A stretch of 64,000 nucleotides of DNA. Origin: Neorhizobium sp. SOG26 (GTDB taxonomy: Bacteria > Pseudomonadota > Alphaproteobacteria > Rhizobiales > Rhizobiaceae). This document shows positions 36,844 to 45,579 of this stretch, piece by piece; position 1 is the first letter of the stretch; each line of letters opens with the position of its first letter. The notes below the pieces were generated by a model that had not been told where the DNA came from, made no database searches, and saw only the letters and a program-made list of their open reading frames with translations. The DNA lies in the NCBI RefSeq assembly GCF_003491345.1, contig NZ_CP025512.1:1922001-1986000 (forward strand), given 5' to 3'. Position numbers and translations under genes: made by a program.

Positions 36844-38019
36844 CTATTCCCGCGTGAGCCGCGCCACCGGAACGGAAAGCAGGACAGCGACCACAAGGGT
36901 CACCGCCGCCATCACCGTCGGCAGGGTGAAACTGCCGCTCGCCTGCCCCACCCAGCCGGCCACCAGCGGCCCGATGATCTGGCCGGTCCCGAAGGCCGCG
37001 GTCATGATCGCAAGTGCCCGGCGCGGGCTGTCGGGCGACAGCCGCCGGCCAAGTTGCAGGCCATAGGACGTGATGATCATGAAGGTCGCGCCAAGCAGTA
37101 GCCCGCCGACAAGTGCGCCGGCAATCGGCGGCAGCATCACTGAACCGAGCACGCCGATCGCCTCAAGCCCCATCGCCACGACGTAGGTCCAGGCAAACCC
37201 CATGCGCGTTGCCGCCGGCCGCCAGACGACCAGCGATGCGGCTGCCGCGATGCCGGTCACGAACCAGGCGAGGAACTCGATCAACGGCCCGGCGCTGGCC
37301 ATCCGCACGATCGTGACGAGGAAGGTCGCGGTGATCACATAGCCGAAGCCGAAGAAGGTGTAGGAGAGCGTCAGCAGCGCAAGCGGCAGCCGCCAAACGA
37401 GTTGCGGCTCGGGTCGGCTTGCGGCGCCGGTCGGCTGCCGGGGCAAAAGCCATGCCGCCAAGGCCAGCGCGAGGAGCACAACCAGACCACTGGCGATCCA
37501 TTCGGTGCGCCAGCCATGCGCGCCGTCACCGGCCATCATGTTGATGCCGAACACAAGGGCGGAGGACAAGGCAATGCCGACCCCCACCCCGCCGAAATGC
37601 AACATGTTCACCTCTTCCCGCTCGGCCGCGTAAGGCAGCACCAGCGATGACGCAAACACCATGGACAGGGCGCTCGCCATGCCGGCGAGGAAACGGATGG
37701 CGATGAAGGCCGCGACCGATGTCGTCGCGGCCATGGCAAACAGCAGAAGCGCGCTTGCAAGCAGCCCCCAAAGCGCCACCTTGCGCTCCCGCCCCGCTGC
37801 CCAGCCATAAGCCGAGAGGATGGCGCCTGCGAGATATCCGCCAAAGTTGCCGGCCGCGATCAACCCGGCATTGGCGGCACTGATCGGGATACCGACCATC
37901 ATGCCGGGCAGGATCGGCGTATAGACAAAGCGTCCAAAACCCATGGCGCTCGCCATGACGATGGTGCCGGAAAGGCCGATCAGCAGCGGGCGATGGTTTC
38001 GGCAGGTCTGTTGAAGCAT
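36844..38019 (-). CDS. YbfB/YjiJ-family MFS transporter
   Basis: A 391-residue inner-membrane protein with 12 hydrophobic helices. The N-terminal SGTIVMASAMGFGRFVYTPILPGM is the hallmark of the YbfB/YjiJ group of the major facilitator superfamily. Substrate unknown; no neighbour gives a clue. An ATG five codons upstream (38034) is equally possible. The downstream gene (BacA-like) is on the same strand but 105 bp away, so co-transcription is uncertain. Confidence 0.85.
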   Translation of the reverse strand: MLQQTCRNHRPLLIGLSGTIVMASAMGFGRFVYTPILPGMMVGIPISAANAGLIAAGNFGGYLAGAILSAYGWAAGRERKVALWGLLASALLLFAMAATTSVAAFIAIRFLAGMASALSMVFASSLVLPYAAEREEVNMLHFGGVGVGIALSSALVFGINMMAGDGAHGWRTEWIASGLVVLLALALAAWLLPRQPTGAASRPEPQLVWRLPLALLTLSYTFFGFGYVITATFLVTIVRMASAGPLIEFLAWFVTGIAAAASLVVWRPAATRMGFAWTYVVAMGLEAIGVLGSVMLPPIAGALVGGLLLGATFMIITSYGLQLGRRLSPDSPRRALAIMTAAFGTGQIIGPLVAGWVGQASGSFTLPTVMAAVTLVVAVLLSVPVARLTRE

Positions 38020-38230
38020 CCCGGCATAATGCAAGCCTGCGTCGTGAAGGGCAAATCAGCAAATCTCATCGCTGGTTGAACGACGCTGATAGGATCGTCG
38101 GATTACCATCGCTCGAAGGAGTCGCGCTGCGGAAACGAATTGATGCGCCGCAATGCGACTTTCGTCTTGTTCCTGACATGAATGAAGCGCACTCTACGCC
38201 TGTCGTCATGGTGATGGCGGAGGATTGCCC

Positions 38231-38446
38231 ATGGAACGTGACCTATCGATCAGCGAAGTCCTGAACGATCCATTGATCGCCCAGCTTCTCAAAGCTGATG
38301 CGATTGGCCATGCGGCATTTGCCCAGTTGATGGAGAGCGCAGCGCGCGTCCATATGCGCCAACTCCTCAACCAGCTCAATGAAGAACGCGTCGACGCCTT
38401 CTACCGGAGTGCAGAGATCGCCGCGCAGAAGAACAAGCTGAGCTAA
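38231..38446 (+). CDS. Small helical hypothetical protein
   Basis: A 71-residue protein, predicted all-helical (NDPLIAQLLKADAIGHAAFAQLMESAARVHMRQLLNQLNEERVDAFYRSAEIA). GCGGAGGATTGCCC puts GGAGG seven bases before the ATG. No family is recognised, but rhizobia have many small helical proteins of this size. It stands alone between an MFS gene and map, in the opposite direction to both. Confidence 0.55.
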   Translation: MERDLSISEVLNDPLIAQLLKADAIGHAAFAQLMESAARVHMRQLLNQLNEERVDAFYRSAEIAAQKNKLS

Positions 38447-38471
38447 GCCTCAGCCCGCTCCCACCTTCACC

Positions 38472-39227
38472 TTAAGCAGCCAATGTCAGGATCAGCGGCC
38501 CGTTGCGGGTCGCAACCACCGTGTGTTCGTATTGCACGGTGAGCGCGCGAGGATCGCTGTAAAGTGTCCAGACGTCGCCGTTGCCACCGTCCTCTGCCCA
38601 TTCCGCGCCAAGCGACAGGAACGGCTCGACAGTGAACACCAGCCCCTCCTCCATCACCCGCCGCTCGCTGCGGTCCGGCCATGTCGGAATCTCCTTCGGC
38701 TCGTCATGCAGCGTCAGGCCGATGCCGTGGCTCGAAAGGTTGGTGATCAACGTATAGCGGTTCTTCTTGGCGAACGCGCCGATCGCATTGCCGATGCCGG
38801 CGATCGGTTTTCCGGTCTTCACCTGCTGCAAGCCGGTCCAGAGCGCGCGGCGGCCGTCGCGGCAAAGTTTTTCGACCTCGCGCGTCACCGGCGGGACCGC
38901 GTAGGAGGCGCCGGTATCACCGTAGAAGCCGTCCTTCACCGCAGAAACATCGATATTGACGAGGTCACCTGCCTGGATCACCCGGTCGCCCGGAATGCCA
39001 TGCGCCACTTCCTCATTGACGCTGATGCAGGTCGCGCCCGGAAACTGATAGCAGGTCTCGGGCGCCGACTGCGCACCATTGTCTTCGAGAAGCTTGCGGC
39101 CGATGTCATCGAGTTCACGGGTGGTGATGCCCGGCTCCAGCGCCTTGGCCATGGTTTCCACGGCCTGTGCGCAAAGGCGGCCGATTTCCTTCAGCTTCGC
39201 CAGTTCGTTTTCGGTGGTGATAACCAT
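38472..39227 (-). CDS. map: Methionine aminopeptidase, type I
   Basis: A 251-residue metallopeptidase removing N-terminal Met. The metal ligands are in place: NIDVSAVKDGFYGDTGAS (two Asp), SHGIGLTLHD (His), FTVEPF (Glu) and QYEHT (Glu), plus the substrate His in AHGIPG. It is 251 residues with no N-terminal zinc extension. Rhizobia often have more than one map gene; whether this is the housekeeping copy cannot be told. It is followed on the same strand by nothing within 25 bases; the LLM gene precedes it by 17 bases and the two are probably co-transcribed. Confidence 0.94.
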   Translation of the reverse strand: MVITTENELAKLKEIGRLCAQAVETMAKALEPGITTRELDDIGRKLLEDNGAQSAPETCYQFPGATCISVNEEVAHGIPGDRVIQAGDLVNIDVSAVKDGFYGDTGASYAVPPVTREVEKLCRDGRRALWTGLQQVKTGKPIAGIGNAIGAFAKKNRYTLITNLSSHGIGLTLHDEPKEIPTWPDRSERRVMEEGLVFTVEPFLSLGAEWAEDGGNGDVWTLYSDPRALTVQYEHTVVATRNGPLILTLAA

Positions 39228-39244
39228 GACATGCCTTGCAATTC

Positions 39245-40312
39245 TTAGTTCGTCAGCGCGGCCGGTTTCGCGCCATCGGCCGAGCCCGTCAATTCTTTTC
39301 TGACGATTGGCGCGACTTTCGTGCCGTAGAGCTCGATCCCGCGCATGATCTGGTCATGCGGCATGGGCCCGATCGCCATCTGCAACAGGAAGCGATCCAT
39401 GCCGAACACCTTGTGCGCGGCGATGATCTTTTCCGCCACCAGTTCCGGCTCGCCGACGAAGAGATTGCCGAGCGGCGAGCGCGCCTGGTCAAAATGCGCC
39501 CGGTTCGTGGGACCCCAGCCGCGCTCGCGGCCGATCCGGTTCATCACCTCCGCCTGCGGGCCGTAGAATGTGTCGGCAGCGGCCTCGGTCGTATCGGCGA
39601 TGAAGCCATGCACGTTGATGCTGGTCTTCAGCGTCGCCGGGTCATGCCCTGCCCTGCGTGCCGCCTCGCGGTAGAGATTGAAGAACGGTGCAAAGCGCGG
39701 ATATTCGCCGCCGATGATGGCGACCGCGAGCGGCAGCCCCATGGCGCCGGCACGGGCAACCGATTGCGGTGTGCCACCAACGGCGATCCAGACCGGAAGC
39801 GGATCCTGGAGCGGCCGCGGATAAACACCGCGCCCGTTGATCGGCGCGCGGGTCTGGCCGGACCAGGTGACGACCTCCTGTTCCCGCAGCGCCAGCAGCA
39901 GGTCAAGCTTTTCGGTGAACAGCTGATCATAGTCGCCGAGGTCGTAACCGAACAGCGGATAGGACTCGATGAAGGAGCCCCGGCCTGCCATGATCTCCGC
40001 CCGGCCGTTCGAGATGAGGTCAAGCGTCGCAAACTCCTGGAAGACGCGCACCGGATCATCCGAAGACAAGACCGTCACCGCGCTCGTGAGGCGGATGTTC
40101 TTGGTCCGGGCGGCAGCGGCGGCCAGCACGGTGGCAGGCGAGGAGATCACGTAATCCGGCCGGTGGTGCTCGCCGAGCCCGAAGACATCGAGCCCCACCT
40201 GGTCGGCGAGTTCGATCTCCTCGAGCAGGTTCTTGATGCGGCGAGCGCCTTCCGCGCCCTTGTTGGCGGCAGCGGCATCGACATCACCGAAAGTATGCAG
40301 TCCGAGTTCCAT
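39245..40312 (-). CDS. LLM class flavin-dependent oxidoreductase
   Basis: A 355-residue luciferase-like monooxygenase fold: [13 protein letters not shown] at the start, [15 protein letters not shown], then [57 protein letters not shown] typical of the F420/FMN group. It probably uses FMNH2 to oxidise a small organic molecule. The substrate is unknown. The ATG at 40312 fits the family start. 17 bases separate it from map downstream on the same strand. Confidence 0.88.
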   Translation of the reverse strand: MELGLHTFGDVDAAAANKGAEGARRIKNLLEEIELADQVGLDVFGLGEHHRPDYVISSPATVLAAAAARTKNIRLTSAVTVLSSDDPVRVFQEFATLDLISNGRAEIMAGRGSFIESYPLFGYDLGDYDQLFTEKLDLLLALREQEVVTWSGQTRAPINGRGVYPRPLQDPLPVWIAVGGTPQSVARAGAMGLPLAVAIIGGEYPRFAPFFNLYREAARRAGHDPATLKTSINVHGFIADTTEAAADTFYGPQAEVMNRIGRERGWGPTNRAHFDQARSPLGNLFVGEPELVAEKIIAAHKVFGMDRFLLQMAIGPMPHDQIMRGIELYGTKVAPIVRKELTGSADGAKPAALTN

Positions 40313-40419
40313 GGCATAGATCCGTTTCGTGGGGTGCCCCTCAGATAGGGACGACCCGCTTTATGCACAAACCGCATTCTCTCGAACCGGCAGATCGAAA
40401 TATTCGATAGGTCCGGCCA

Positions 40420-40776
40420 CTACGCGCGCGGCAGAGGAAGGCTGTCGATCACTGTCTTCAGGTCTTCCATCATGAACGGCTTGGTAACCACCGGGCAATG
40501 GGAATAGCCATTCTCCAGCCCACTTGCGCCATAACCGGTGGCAAACACGAACGGGATGCCGCGCGCGGAAAGGATATCGGCCACGGGGAAGGACTTGCGC
40601 CCATCGAGGTTGACGTCGAGCAAGGCGAGGTCGAAGGCGGCTTGGCGCGCCAGTTCCTCGGCCCGCGGCAGGCGCATGGCCAGCTCGACCACCTCATGCC
40701 CGAGCTGGATCAGCATGTCCTCGATCATCAAAGCGATTGTCATCTCGTCTTCGACGACGAGGATGCGGAGTGGCAT
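40420..40776 (-). CDS. Single-domain response regulator
   Basis: A 118-residue receiver domain: acidic pocket VVEDE (residues 7-11), phospho-acceptor Asp in LLDVNLDG (about residue 54), Thr in FATGYG and Lys in TKPF. There is no output domain; it is of the type that accompanies HWE/HisKA_2 kinases in rhizobia. It is transcribed after the HWE kinase, with a 3-bp gap, and is its likely partner. Confidence 0.92.
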   Translation of the reverse strand: MPLRILVVEDEMTIALMIEDMLIQLGHEVVELAMRLPRAEELARQAAFDLALLDVNLDGRKSFPVADILSARGIPFVFATGYGASGLENGYSHCPVVTKPFMMEDLKTVIDSLPLPRA

Positions 40777-40779
40777 GCG

Positions 40780-42255
40780 CTACCGCTCCGCATAAAGGTT
40801 TTCGGGTGCCTCCACCGTGCAGACCAGGCCGGTGGGCAGGTATTCCATCGTCACGGTGCCGCCCATCTCGCGGGCAAGGCCGCGCTCGATCAGCACCGAA
40901 CCGAAACCCCGGCGCGCCGGCGGCTGCACCTCCGGCCCACCGCTTTCGCGCCATTCGATCCGCAGGCGTCGCTTGCCTTCGGCGTCGTTCCCTGTCGACC
41001 AGCGGACATCGACCCGGCCCTCGCCGTTCGACCACGCGCCGTATTTCAGCGCATTCGTCGCAAGCTCATGCATGGCAAGCGTCAGGGCAAGCGCGGTTTT
41101 TGGCGACAGCTTGACGTCCTCGTCGCCTTCGACGGTGCAGCGTCCGTCATCCGGCGCATGCGGCTTGATCGCCTGTTCGATCGCACCGCCCAGCGAGGCA
41201 CCGACCCAGCGCTCTCCGGTCAGGAGGTCGTTCGCCTGGCCCAGCGCCACCATGCGCGAGGCGAAGCGGTTCTGTGCTTCCTTGAGGTCGATATCGCCGC
41301 GGAAGGTCTGCGCCGCGATGGCCTGGGTCATCGCCAGGTTGTTCTTGACCCGGTGGTTGAGCTCATGGACCACCAAGCGGAGATGCTCTTCGTACTGCCG
41401 CCTCTCGGTCGTATCGGTCGCCGCCCCGAACCATTCGACGATCTCTCCTTTCTCGTCCATGATCGGCACGGCGCGGGACAACATCCAGCCGAGACCACCA
41501 TCGGCCTGCCGGACGCGATGCTCGAGCTGGAAGACGCTCTTGGTGCGGATCGCTTCCTCGACCTTCGCCAGGACCGCCGGCCGGTCTTCCGGCAGTAGGT
41601 AGGTTTCCTGCCAGTTGATCGTCGGGCGCTCGGTGTCGCTCAAAAGCCCGCGACCATCGAGCGCGCGCATTTCCTTCCAGTCGGCGCTGAACTGGTAGAT
41701 GATGTCGGACGTGGCACTGGTCAGCGCGCGGAACCGTTCCTCGCTTTCGCGCAGCTGCCGCTGCGCCAGGACCTGCTTGGTGGTTTCCACCACGATGGCG
41801 ATCACGCCGGCCGGCTTGCCGCTTTCGTCCATGACCGGCGAATAATCGAGGTTCATCCAAACCGGTGCCGGCTTGCCGTGGCGGATCAGCGTCAGCTCCT
41901 GGTTTTCGTAGGCAAGCGTGCGCCCCGACAGCCCGACCCGCATGACATTGTCGTTAAAGTCGGCAATCTCCGCCCAGCCTTCGCGCACCTTGGAGCCGAG
42001 GAGCTGCGGATGGCGACCGCCGGCAAAACCGGAATAGGCGTCATTGTAGATCATGATGCCGTCTTCGCCCCACAGGAGCACGATCGGCACCGGTGACTGC
42101 AACAGCATGTTGGTGACAGTCTTCAGGCTTTCCGGCCAACTGGAGATCGGCCCGAGCGGCGTCTTCGACCAGTCGAAGGACCGGATGAGTTCGCCGGTAT
42201 GGCCTCCACCATTCGGGAACTGCGATGTCTGGTTCTGCGGTGTGTCGGCTGCCAA
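40780..42255 (-). CDS. HWE-family sensor histidine kinase with PAS domains
   Basis: About 491 residues. Two PAS domains (about residues 30-165 and 180-310) precede the HWE kinase core: the phospho-histidine is in VHELNHRVKNNLA, followed by the family-specific HELATNALKYGAWS ATP-binding box and GFGSVLIERGLA. PAS contexts such as WPESLKTVTNMLL and DWSKTPLGPISSWP are typical of light or redox sensor kinases in rhizobia, though no chromophore Cys (NCRFLQ) is seen. There is no ATG before the first PAS; a TTG at 42255 with GGAGCATCG upstream is preferred, another TTG at 42330 being possible. Confidence 0.88.
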   Translation of the reverse strand: MAADTPQNQTSQFPNGGGHTGELIRSFDWSKTPLGPISSWPESLKTVTNMLLQSPVPIVLLWGEDGIMIYNDAYSGFAGGRHPQLLGSKVREGWAEIADFNDNVMRVGLSGRTLAYENQELTLIRHGKPAPVWMNLDYSPVMDESGKPAGVIAIVVETTKQVLAQRQLRESEERFRALTSATSDIIYQFSADWKEMRALDGRGLLSDTERPTINWQETYLLPEDRPAVLAKVEEAIRTKSVFQLEHRVRQADGGLGWMLSRAVPIMDEKGEIVEWFGAATDTTERRQYEEHLRLVVHELNHRVKNNLAMTQAIAAQTFRGDIDLKEAQNRFASRMVALGQANDLLTGERWVGASLGGAIEQAIKPHAPDDGRCTVEGDEDVKLSPKTALALTLAMHELATNALKYGAWSNGEGRVDVRWSTGNDAEGKRRLRIEWRESGGPEVQPPARRGFGSVLIERGLAREMGGTVTMEYLPTGLVCTVEAPENLYAER

Positions 42256-42403
42256 ACGATGCTCCAGCTCTGGACGAAACTGGCGAGCAATGTAGGACGC
42301 GCTTCTTCCAAGTCCATTGCCCGAAACCAAGAACCGAAGGAATTCAGCCGGTTCATGGCTCCGGCTGAATCAAAGTCGCAGGTCGTGCAGATTTCGGTTG
42401 AGC

Positions 42404-42874
42404 TCAGAAGGTCTTGGCGATCTCTTCGAGTTGGCCCGCCACAATGCCCCAACCTTCGTGGAAGCCCATCTCCTCATGGGCCCTCATGTCCTCTTCCGTC
42501 CAGTGGAGCGCGGTCGCGACATAACGCGTGCGGCCGTTGCCGAGGTCTTCGAACTCCACCACGGCGGTCATGAAGGGTTTCTCCGACGGAACCCAGGCGC
42601 TGGTATAGGCGTCGGTCATCACGAGCTTCCGGTTCGGCACGACCTCGAGATACACGCCATAGTTCGGCGCCTTCTCGCCATCCGGGCCTTCCATCAGGAT
42701 ATAGTTCGAGCCGCCCGGACGAACATCGAGGCGGGCCTCGGTCACCTTCCAGGGCTTCGGGCAGAACCATTCGCCCATGCGCTCCGGTGTTGTCCAGGCC
42801 TTGAACAGCTTCTCGGGCGATACGTCCATCTCGCGCACGATCTGCAGCGAATATCTTGGATTTGATGCGGTCAT
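42404..42874 (-). CDS. SRPBCC (AHSA1-type) domain protein
   Basis: A 156-residue protein with the AHSA1-type SRPBCC fold: REMDVSPEKLFKAWTTPERMGEWFCPKPW, ARLDVRPGG, MTDAYTSAWVPSEKPFM and HEEMGFHEGWGIVAGQLEEIAK. The ATG at 42874 follows GGGAGACGGAAC. It comes 104 bp after the ECF-like sigma gene on the same strand, a combination common in rhizobia and actinobacteria and consistent with being a target of that sigma factor. Confidence 0.87.
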   Translation of the reverse strand: MTASNPRYSLQIVREMDVSPEKLFKAWTTPERMGEWFCPKPWKVTEARLDVRPGGSNYILMEGPDGEKAPNYGVYLEVVPNRKLVMTDAYTSAWVPSEKPFMTAVVEFEDLGNGRTRYVATALHWTEEDMRAHEEMGFHEGWGIVAGQLEEIAKTF

Positions 42875-42978
42875 GTTCCGTCTCCCTTCGCATTGATGCT
42901 GGTGGTGATTACGAACCTGAGGACGCGTGACGCAGGCGACGTCCGACAACCGCCGGCAGTTTTCTTCGCAGCAAGCGG

Positions 42979-44226
42979 TCAGAGCGGTTCGGCGACGCTC
43001 AACTTGTCGATCTGCTGGCGGATATGGGCGCATTCGGCCGGCGAATTGGCAAGCGCGATCGCCCGGTCGAAAGCGTCGCGCGCCTCGCGGTTCCGCCCCG
43101 CCTGCATCAGCAAGCCGCCCTTCACGCCATGGAAATAGAAATAGCTTTGCAGCCGTTCGGCAAGCGGTTCCAGCAGTTCAAGCCCGGCATCCGGGCCCTT
43201 CAGCTTGGAAACCGCCACAGCCTTGTTGAGAGATACGACCGGGGACGGCTGGATGCGTTCCAGCAGGTCGTAGAGCAGGACGATCTCCTGCCAATCGGTC
43301 TCTTGCGCGCTCGGAGCGCGGGCATGCAGCGCGGTGATCGCCGCCTGCACCTGGTATGGCCCCGGCTGCCGGTGACGGATCGCCTTGTCGAGAAGCGCCA
43401 GTGCTTCGTTGATCAGCTTGCGGTCCCAGCGCGTCCGGTCCTGGTCTTCGAGAAGCACGATCTGGCCGGCCGCATCAAAGCGCGCGGCGGCCCGCGAATG
43501 CTGCAGCAGCATCAGCGCAAGCAGACCCATCAGTTCTGGGTCGCCGGGGAAGATCCGCAGCAGCAGGCGGGCGAGCCGGATCGCTTCGTCGCAGAAGGCA
43601 GCACTATCCGGATTGACGATGCCGGCGGAATACCCTTCGTTGAACACGAGGTAGATCATCGAGGAGACGACCCCGAGCCGTTCCACCCGCTCGGCAGCTC
43701 CCGGAGTCTCGAAGGGTATGCCGGCCTTGGCGACACGCGCCTTCGCGCGCGTGATGCGCTGCTCCATCGCGCTTTCGCCGACAAGGAAGGCGCGGGCGAT
43801 CTGCGGTACCGTCAGGCCGGACACGATGCGCAGCGCCAGCGCGATCTGCTGCGTGTTGGGAAGGTCCGGATGGCAGCAGATGAACATCAGCCGCAGGATG
43901 TCGTCGCGGTAATGCGAACTATCCAGCCGGTCGGCCATGTCGCCCTCGGCGTCGGAGAGATCCGAAAAGGCTTCTTCCTCCGGCAGCGGCTCGTTCCTGG
44001 CGCGCTTGCGGATCGCATCAACGCCGCTGTTGCGGCCAACGAAGATCAACCATGCCGCCGGGTCGCGCGGCGGGCCCTTTTCGGGCCATGTCCGGATCGC
44101 CCGCAGGCAGGCCTCCTGGAAGGCCTCTTCCGCGGTATCGAGATCGCGAAAGTAGCGCAGGAGCGCGCCGACGGCCTGCGGGCGGGCCGCCGTCAAGGCA
44201 AGTTCGATCCAGGCAATGTCGGTCAT
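42979..44226 (-). CDS. ECF42-like RNA polymerase sigma factor with C-terminal TPR-like extension
   Basis: A 415-residue protein: region 2 (LRYFRDLDTAEEAFQEACLRAIRTWP, the ECF DxxxAEE motif) and region 4 (FICCHPDLPNTQQIALALRIVSGLTVPQIARAFLVGESAMEQR) occupy the first 180 residues. The remaining 230 residues are helical repeats (DUF6596-like), as in group ECF42, which lacks an anti-sigma factor and is thought to be controlled by this extension. It overlaps the upstream DGPF/YCII gene by four bases, another ECF42 hallmark. Confidence 0.9.
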   Translation of the reverse strand: MTDIAWIELALTAARPQAVGALLRYFRDLDTAEEAFQEACLRAIRTWPEKGPPRDPAAWLIFVGRNSGVDAIRKRARNEPLPEEEAFSDLSDAEGDMADRLDSSHYRDDILRLMFICCHPDLPNTQQIALALRIVSGLTVPQIARAFLVGESAMEQRITRAKARVAKAGIPFETPGAAERVERLGVVSSMIYLVFNEGYSAGIVNPDSAAFCDEAIRLARLLLRIFPGDPELMGLLALMLLQHSRAAARFDAAGQIVLLEDQDRTRWDRKLINEALALLDKAIRHRQPGPYQVQAAITALHARAPSAQETDWQEIVLLYDLLERIQPSPVVSLNKAVAVSKLKGPDAGLELLEPLAERLQSYFYFHGVKGGLLMQAGRNREARDAFDRAIALANSPAECAHIRQQIDKLSVAEPL

Positions 44227-44612
44227 GTCGAAGTCTCGCGTTTGCCCAGCTCGTTCGGGTGGAACACATAGAAGGGCCGGATTTCATAAGACGAGGAGCC
44301 GGGATTGACCTCCGAGAGCTTCTTGGAGAAAGCGACGACCTCGTCGAGCGTGTCTGCTTCCATCGTGTAGAAGCCGAGCAGCACTTCCTTCGTCTCCGCA
44401 AAGGGCCCGTCGAGCACGAGCGGCTCTTCCTTGCCCTTGCGCACCGTGGTCGCCGCCGTGGTCGGCATGAGCCGGCCGACGGGACCGAGCTTGCCGGCCT
44501 TCATCAACGGCTCCTGGACTTCCATGAGCTTGCCCATGACCGCCTCTTCCTCCTCCTTGGACCAGGCAAAGACGGTTTCCTCATGGGCATAACACAGGAT
44601 CGCATAAAGCAT
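44223..44612 (-). CDS. YCII/DGPF-domain protein
   Basis: A 129-residue YCII-related protein: MLYAILCYAHEE at the start, GPVGRLMPTTAATTVR, then DGPFAETKEVLLGFYTMEADTLDEV containing the DGPF motif. Function unknown; fused or adjacent DGPF proteins are the constant partners of ECF42 sigma factors. GAGGAGGCGACA precedes the ATG. Transcribed with the sigma factor downstream. Confidence 0.92.
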   Translation of the reverse strand: MLYAILCYAHEETVFAWSKEEEEAVMGKLMEVQEPLMKAGKLGPVGRLMPTTAATTVRKGKEEPLVLDGPFAETKEVLLGFYTMEADTLDEVVAFSKKLSEVNPGSSSYEIRPFYVFHPNELGKRETST

Positions 44613-44716
44613 TGTCGCCTCCTCTTGAGTGGAAGACGAAAGCCTAGCGGCTCACCCGACAGGCTGCATCAATAAATTCTCGGAGGGCCGCTGGCGGGTG
44701 CGCCGGGCATGCTTAT

Positions 44717-44731
44717 ATGTTCCGGGAACAT
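44717..44731. promoter_or_regulatory. Perfect 15-bp palindrome upstream of the GST gene
   Basis: ATGTTCC-G-GGAACAT lies 21-35 bases before the GST start in the divergent region facing the YCII-sigma operon. The distance suits an operator overlapping a promoter or start region. It does not fit the alphaproteobacterial LexA box (GTTC-N7-GTTC). Confidence 0.45.
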
Positions 44732-44751
44732 TTCCGCTCGAAGGACAAACG

Positions 44752-45459
44752 ATGGCCGATCTTTCCGCTTTCCACATTACTTCCAAGTGGCCGGCGCAGG
44801 ACCCGAATGTCCTGCAGCTTTATTCGACGCCGACACCGAACGGCGTCAAAGTCTCGATCATGCTGGAAGAGATCGGCCTGCCCTACGAGCCGCATTTCAT
44901 CAATATCGGCGAGAACGAGACCTGGGGGCCGGAATACCTGTCCCTCAACCCGAACGGCAAGATCCCCGCGATCCTCGACCCGAACGGCCCGGGCGGAAAG
45001 CCACTGGCGCTGTTCGAATCCGGCGCGATCCTGATCTACCTCGCCGAGAAGACCGGCAAGCTGCTGCCGACCGACCCCGCCCGCCGCTATGAGACCATCC
45101 AGTGGGTGATGTTCCAGATGGGCGGCCTGGGTCCCATGTTCGGGCAGCTCGGCTTCTTCCATAAGTTTGCCGGCCGCGAATACGAGGACAAGCGCCCGCG
45201 CGACCGCTACGCTAAGGAATCCCACCGCATCATCCGCGTGCTCGAAACGCGGCTTGAAGGCCGCGACTGGATCATGGGCGACGAATACACGATCGCCGAC
45301 ATCTCCATGCTGGGCTGGGTTCGCAACCTGATCGGCTTTTATGGCGCCGGTGAACTGGTGGAATACGACCAGTTGAAGAACGTGCCGAAGTGGCTGGAAC
45401 GCGGCCTTGCCCGCCCTGCTGTGCAGCGTGGCCTGGAAATTCCCAAACGCCCGGCCTGA
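44752..45459 (+). CDS. Glutathione S-transferase, YghU/Ure2-like
   Basis: A 235-residue GST. The thioredoxin-fold half contains LYSTPTPNGVKVSIMLEEIGLPYEPHFINI and NPNGKIPAILDP; the helical half ends in ITDYTIADISMLGWVRN-like residues (DEYTIADISM). The N-terminal extension (about 18 residues, ITSKWPAQDP) is the feature of the YghU/Ure2p group, which acts on disulfides or organic hydroperoxides. AAGGACAAACG precedes the ATG. A perfect palindrome lies just upstream. Confidence 0.92.
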   Translation: MADLSAFHITSKWPAQDPNVLQLYSTPTPNGVKVSIMLEEIGLPYEPHFINIGENETWGPEYLSLNPNGKIPAILDPNGPGGKPLALFESGAILIYLAEKTGKLLPTDPARRYETIQWVMFQMGGLGPMFGQLGFFHKFAGREYEDKRPRDRYAKESHRIIRVLETRLEGRDWIMGDEYTIADISMLGWVRNLIGFYGAGELVEYDQLKNVPKWLERGLARPAVQRGLEIPKRPA

Positions 45460-45579
45460 CGGCATCGTGAGAATGACGTGTTGGCGCCAGGCCATAGCGT
45501 CAACACATTCTTAACCAACGGAAGGCCATGTCCGATCCGGAGCCGGCGATGCAAGCCGGCCTGCAACTGCGACGGATCG

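Noticed and set aside
38076..38264. 62-codon frame upstream of the small helical protein
   Set aside because: No start site with a ribosome binding site; it overlaps the better supported 71-residue gene.
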